Positions 63,668-64,000 of a stretch of 64,000 nucleotides of DNA are shown here, one piece after another. The DNA is taken from positions 62,001 through 126,000 of the forward strand of contig NZ_VATY01000005.1 in the NCBI RefSeq assembly GCF_005885635.1. Direction: 5' to 3'. Position numbers and translations under genes: made by a program. The notes below the pieces were generated by a model. It was not told the DNA's origin. It saw only the letters and a program-made list of their open reading frames with translations, and did not search any database. The stretch comes from Maribacter algarum (ex Zhang et al. 2020). Its GTDB lineage: Bacteria > Bacteroidota > Bacteroidia > Flavobacteriales > Flavobacteriaceae. Within the stretch, counting starts at the first letter, position 1. Each line of letters begins with the position of its first letter.

Positions 63668-64000
63668 TTATTTCCCTTTACCAGAATAGGTTTTCCAATC
63701 TTTCTCTTTGTAGATATCATCACCAAAATACTTGGCAATATTTAAGAAAGGCCCTGGTTTTTGATACCCAGGTACTGGTGAAAGCATATTCATTTCCTCG
63801 TCAAGGAAAACAGTTGTGGGATAACTCAATTTGCCACCCATCAAGGCTGCAGCGAACTCATGATATCCTTTTCTTCCGGATGGAACAAAGTTAAATGTCT
63901 TTCCCTTAAATTCAATAGGTTCTTTTCCTTCTCCATCCAGTTTGACCATGTAGAAGTTTGATTCCATATAAGCAGCTACTTCGGCATTTTGAAAGGTATC
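63668..64000 (-). CDS. Thioredoxin-fold protein (5' part outside window)
   Basis: The frame stays open to the window edge, so only the C-terminal 110 or so residues are visible. GGKLSYPTTVFLDEEMNMLSPVPGYQKPGPFLNIAKYFG contains the cis-Pro and final helix of a thioredoxin-like (DsbD-gamma/DUF255-type) fold. The CxxC active site, if present, lies upstream beyond the edge. An internal ATG at 63967 is not the true start. Confidence 0.75.
   Translation of the reverse strand, partial: DTFQNAEVAAYMESNFYMVKLDGEGKEPIEFKGKTFNFVPSGRKGYHEFAAALMGGKLSYPTTVFLDEEMNMLSPVPGYQKPGPFLNIAKYFGDDIYKEKDWKTYSGKGK

Overview
The window is a low-GC chromosomal stretch from a marine-type Flavobacteriaceae bacterium (Bacteroidota). 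The signs are Bacteroidota TAnnTTTG promoter boxes, lipoproteins, a long NusB, a Pur-alpha-like DUF3276 protein, a TonB receptor with an HmuY-type lipoprotein, a GH3 glycosidase and many DUF families typical of flavobacteria. No tRNA, rRNA, CRISPR array or insertion sequence was recognised.

Bases 1-11073 are the most remarkable part: an integron-like system read right to left. A tyrosine recombinase gene (9889-11073) is followed, 27 bases past its stop, by an attI-like junction (9855-9891). Seven cassettes then run off the left edge. They are separated by large imperfect palindromes of 131-199 bases (attC-like sites at 1-81, 1246, 2879, 4150, 5760, 7224 and 8761). The outer arms of each physical site do not match each other. 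Instead, the first bases of each cassette are complementary to the R'' arm of that cassette's own attC-like site. This is the signature expected when cassettes circularise and are inserted at G/TT. The cargo is a DUF2911 protein, an NPP-type phosphodiesterase, a membrane acyltransferase, a LysR/NTF2-like divergent pair, a serine hydrolase, a Crp/Fnr regulator with a TPR-like protein, and a MalY/PatB aminotransferase. A second, degenerate, integrase-less cluster of the same kind lies at about 38015-39800 and carries a SnoaL-like protein, a MORN/YwqK-repeat protein and a small membrane protein.

The rest is ordinary core chromosome. 11187-16497: ilvE, DUF4920-mnmD, a TIGR01777 epimerase, grpE-dnaJ. 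16810-22019: a five-gene set of ABC exporter, MscS channel, beta-barrel protein and an NtrC-type regulator without a DNA-binding domain. 22071-26280: PPK2-M28 peptidase and a cyclophilin-FKBP fusion. 26511-31069: a 31-residue membrane peptide, a cold shock protein, lpxD and lipoproteins. 31218-37884: bacillithiol-transferase-like, GNAT, cupin, thioredoxin-like, bile-acid-type transporter, PlsC-like acyltransferase and GH3. 39852-52461: M14 peptidase, DUF3276, ABC exporter, nusB-DUF1573-yajC, pepT, pyrD, LysE, HMG-CoA lyase.

52458-59686 looks like an iron/heme-related regulon. It contains two paralogous FMN-binding proteins, a DUF6607 protein, a TonB receptor with an HmuY-like lipoprotein, a porin-like protein and a small membrane protein. 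Three copies of a 25-base palindrome lie beside its promoters. guaB, a glycosyltransferase-like protein, a methyltransferase, a zinc-motif membrane protein and a truncated thioredoxin-like gene close the window.
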